Shown piece by piece: positions 43,487 to 46,006 of a DNA stretch of 46,006 nt (positions are counted from its first letter, which is position 1; each line of letters begins with the position of its first letter). Source of the DNA: Sunxiuqinia dokdonensis (lineage in GTDB: Bacteria > Bacteroidota > Bacteroidia > Bacteroidales > Prolixibacteraceae); the NCBI RefSeq assembly GCF_001270965.1, contig NZ_LGIA01000214.1:1-46006 (forward strand), read 5' to 3'. Below the pieces are notes generated by a model, which saw only the letters and a list, made by a program, of their open reading frames with translations, was not told the DNA's origin and ran no database searches. The translations under genes were made by a program, and so were the position numbers.

Positions 43487-46006
43487 ATGGATAAGCCAGA
43501 TCTTTCTCTCAGTTTAAAAAAATGCTCCCCATGCCACTTCATATTTTATGCAGCGCTCCTATTTTCTTTGGTTTCTTGTTCTTCGCGAAATATTGCTGTT
43601 GAAGATTTACGCTGCGAATATCAATCCAACCCTTTGGGAGTTGATGTACAAAGTCCCCGTTTTTCATGGAAAATAATGTCGGATGAGCGGGGTGTTTATC
43701 AGCGTTCATACCAGGTTTTGGTAAGTAAAAGTTTGAAGGAAATTGACCAGAAGAACGGGCAAATATGGGATTCGGGCATAGTGGAATCGGCAAAAACCGT
43801 AAATGTCGAATATGAAGGAATTCCGCTGGAGAGCAACCAGACCTACTTTTGGAGCGTTTGCGTAAGGGCCGATGATGGTGCGGAGTATTGGAGTAAGCCA
43901 GCATCGTTTCATACCGGGTTTTTTCATCCTGCTGACTGGCAAGCGAAATGGATTACAACCAATGAAGAAATTGTGGATGCCAGTCCCATCTTCAGAAAAG
44001 AATTTTCATTTGATAAGAAGGTCAAACAGGCTTTTGCCTTTGTTACAGCTGCAGGCTTTTACGAGCTTTATTTGAATGGACAAAAGCTTGGCGAACATGT
44101 GTTGGACCCTGCAATTACCGATTACAGAAAGCGAGTCCTGTATTCGACTTTTGATGCCACCGAACTTTTGCAGAAAGGCAAAAATGCTTTGGGTGTGATG
44201 CTTGGGAATGGTGCCTACAATTTGCGTAAAACTAACGAGCGGTATAGTTGGGGAAGTGACGGCAGCCAACTCGGAAACCCATGTTTTATTATGCAGCTCA
44301 ACATCACGTTTGACGACGGCAGCCATGACGTGGTTACCACCGATGAAACCTGGAAATATACGGAAGGGCCAATTAGTTTCAACAATATTTATGGAGGCGA
44401 GGATTATGATGCCCGCAAGGAAATTGACGGATGGGCTTCGGCCAACCTCACCGCTGATGACTGGGCGAATGCAAAACTGGCACCGGATCCGGGAGGAAAG
44501 CTCAGGGCGCAACTATTGCCGCCCATTCAAGTAGCGGAAACTGTTCTTCCGGTTACTTCAACTCAAATATCTGATGGTGTTTACTTGTTTGATTTGGGAC
44601 AAAATATTGCCGGATGGTGGCGTGTGGAAATGAAGGGAAAAGCAGGCCAGTCCATTCGTGTACGGGGCGCAGAAACCTTAAATGATTCGCTGTTTCCAAA
44701 ACCGTTGGAGGCCGGCGACTGGTTAAGTGAGAAGGACAGGTATCATGCGTTGACATGGACCGATTATACTTTGAAAGATGACGAAGATGCTATATATGAA
44801 CCCCGTTTCTTCTATACCGGTTTTCGCTACATCGAAGTGACTACAAGTGATCGCAAAAATTTGGACAAACTAAAGGTTGAAGGCAGAGTGGTGCGTTCAA
44901 TGATCGAGCGAAATGGAACCTTTGTATCCTCAGATTCGTTGTTGAACCAAATTCACAAAGCTGGTCTATGGTCGCAAAAGGCAAATAATATTTCGTACCC
45001 AACTGATTGTCCGCAGCGGGAAAAAGGGGCGTATAACGGTGATGGGCAGGTGATTGCAGAAACATCAATCCATGATTTTCAAATGGCTTCCTTTTATACC
45101 AAATGGCTAAACGATATGCGCGATGCGCAGGAAGAAAACGGCCGTATCCCAAATACATCACCCACGCTTGTTGGTGGAATGGGTGGGGGAGTTGCGTGGG
45201 GAAGCGCGTATATCCTGATTCCCTATTGGATGAACCATTATTATAATGATACACGGATTTTGAAGGAACATTATCCAGCCATGAAGAAATACCTGCAATA
45301 CCTGATCAATTTGGCCAAAACAGATGCCAATCCTGATGAACCGTACATTGTTAATGATTTTGATAGTTACTGGTATTCGTTGGGGGAATGGTGTGCGCCC
45401 GGGGAGTCTGATTGTCCCAATCATCTGGTTGTCAATACGTTCTATTATTACTACAATGCCAAACTCTTTTCAGAAATTGCTGCTCTTTTGGAAAATACGG
45501 ATGATGCCAGGCGTTTTACAGCCTTGAGCGACACCATCAAACAGGAATTCAATAAGAAGTTCTTCAATCCGGAGACCTTCCTTTACGGAACGGACTCTAC
45601 CTACCAAACTTATCAGCTTTTGGCGCTTCATGGCGATGTGGTCCCATCGGAATATCGGGACGATGTACTAAAAACCATTGTCGATGATATTCATGCCAGA
45701 AATGGGCATTTGCATACTGGCATAATCGGAACAAAATACCTGTGGCCTGTTTTGGTGCAGGGGAATCAAGCAGACTTGGCTTTTCAGGTAGCCACCCAAA
45801 AGACCTATCCAAGCTATGGATATTGGATTGCCAATAACTCAACCACTTTTGTTGAACATTGGGATGGCAGAGGTTCGCATAATCATCAGATGTTTGGCTC
45901 AGTAGTCGAATACTTTTATAAATACTTGGCGGGCATTCAATCTCCAATGGAAGGAAAAACTTCAAAAGGTTACCGGCAAGTCTATTTGCGCCCTTCAGTT
46001 CCCATG
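43487..46006 (+). CDS. GH78 alpha-L-rhamnosidase lipoprotein (3' end outside window)
   Basis: The frame is open from an ATG at 43487 to the window end (840 codons) with no stop. A signal peptide with lipobox (SLVSC, Cys31) places it in the cell envelope. An N-terminal fibronectin-like region (SPRFSWKIMSDERGVYQRSYQ) and beta-sandwich parts (GFYELYLNGQKLGEHVLDP, FDLGQNIAGWW) precede the (alpha/alpha)6 barrel, with YPTDCPQREKGAYNGDGQ (Glu512, general-acid candidate) and TTFVEHWDGRGSHNHQMFGS (Glu790, base candidate). These are the family GH78 signatures. It would release rhamnose from plant or algal glycans such as pectin or ulvan. Usually part of a polysaccharide utilisation locus, which here would lie beyond the right edge. 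Confidence 0.92.
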   Translation, partial: MDKPDLSLSLKKCSPCHFIFYAALLFSLVSCSSRNIAVEDLRCEYQSNPLGVDVQSPRFSWKIMSDERGVYQRSYQVLVSKSLKEIDQKNGQIWDSGIVESAKTVNVEYEGIPLESNQTYFWSVCVRADDGAEYWSKPASFHTGFFHPADWQAKWITTNEEIVDASPIFRKEFSFDKKVKQAFAFVTAAGFYELYLNGQKLGEHVLDPAITDYRKRVLYSTFDATELLQKGKNALGVMLGNGAYNLRKTNERYSWGSDGSQLGNPCFIMQLNITFDDGSHDVVTTDETWKYTEGPISFNNIYGGEDYDARKEIDGWASANLTADDWANAKLAPDPGGKLRAQLLPPIQVAETVLPVTSTQISDGVYLFDLGQNIAGWWRVEMKGKAGQSIRVRGAETLNDSLFPKPLEAGDWLSEKDRYHALTWTDYTLKDDEDAIYEPRFFYTGFRYIEVTTSDRKNLDKLKVEGRVVRSMIERNGTFVSSDSLLNQIHKAGLWSQKANNISYPTDCPQREKGAYNGDGQVIAETSIHDFQMASFYTKWLNDMRDAQEENGRIPNTSPTLVGGMGGGVAWGSAYILIPYWMNHYYNDTRILKEHYPAMKKYLQYLINLAKTDANPDEPYIVNDFDSYWYSLGEWCAPGESDCPNHLVVNTFYYYYNAKLFSEIAALLENTDDARRFTALSDTIKQEFNKKFFNPETFLYGTDSTYQTYQLLALHGDVVPSEYRDDVLKTIVDDIHARNGHLHTGIIGTKYLWPVLVQGNQADLAFQVATQKTYPSYGYWIANNSTTFVEHWDGRGSHNHQMFGSVVEYFYKYLAGIQSPMEGKTSKGYRQVYLRPSVPM

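Overview
The window looks like chromosomal DNA from a member of the Bacteroidota, probably a marine or sediment-type Marinilabiliales/Prolixibacteraceae-like bacterium (inference; no 16S or other marker gene is present). The clues are gene starts preceded by the Bacteroidota -7 promoter element TAnnTTTG, very few purine-rich ribosome binding sites, a secreted protein with a gliding-motility/type IX secretion C-terminal domain, a DUF4369-type thioredoxin-like lipoprotein, an FGly-type sulfatase and a GH78 rhamnosidase. There are 35 credible protein genes (two cut by the window ends), no tRNA or rRNA, no prophage and no CRISPR array. Genes face both ways in short units.

Layout. 1-3.2 kb: tail of a Rieske-like protein, a small nuclease-like protein, ahcY (SAH hydrolase) and ribF. 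3.4-6.5 kb: a thioredoxin-fold lipoprotein without cysteines, then lpxH (lipid A) followed closely by a FabH-like ketoacyl synthase. 6.6-12 kb, minus strand: M20 dipeptidase, FUSC/YccS-type membrane protein, acyl-CoA dehydrogenase. 12.1-18.5 kb: an AraC regulator divergent from a 1539-residue protein that joins four GAF-like sensory repeats, two receiver-type domains and a pyruvate-phosphate-dikinase-type ATP-grasp domain, followed 18 bp later by a LuxR-type regulator with a degenerate receiver. 18.7-25.8 kb: gdhA, an S9 peptidase, gpmI, a REP-like palindrome, a DUF3109 protein and a small exported protein. 25.9-28.9 kb, minus: an HD hydrolase, a VOC protein and a sulfatase lipoprotein, closely spaced. 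29-32.5 kb: a long-chain acyl-CoA synthetase, an OmpA lipoprotein and a RAYT-type (REP-associated) transposase. 32.5-34.7 kb: a lipid (diacylglycerol) kinase divergent from an App1-type phosphatidate phosphatase. 34.7-35.7 kb: a small membrane protein, an unusual array of nine 22-bp hairpin units, and an acidic protein with a poly-Asp tail. 35.9-39.3 kb: pabB-pabC (folate), a YggS-type PLP protein and a DHODH-like protein. 39.4-46 kb: a lectin/PKD adhesin-like type IX cargo protein, a small membrane protein, a gene-poor stretch and the start of a GH78 rhamnosidase.

How it fits together. Most genes are housekeeping: methyl cycle, flavin, lipid A, glycolysis, ammonia assimilation, folate, lipid turnover. 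The parts that stand out are the ATP-grasp/receiver/GAF-like module with its pseudo-receiver partner just upstream of gdhA (a possible unconventional metabolic signalling system), the divergent kinase/phosphatase pair that could interconvert diacylglycerol and phosphatidate, the 22-bp hairpin array, and a REP-like palindrome 7 kb from a RAYT transposase.

All functional assignments come from reading motifs; no database search was run. Promoters and terminators are pattern calls.
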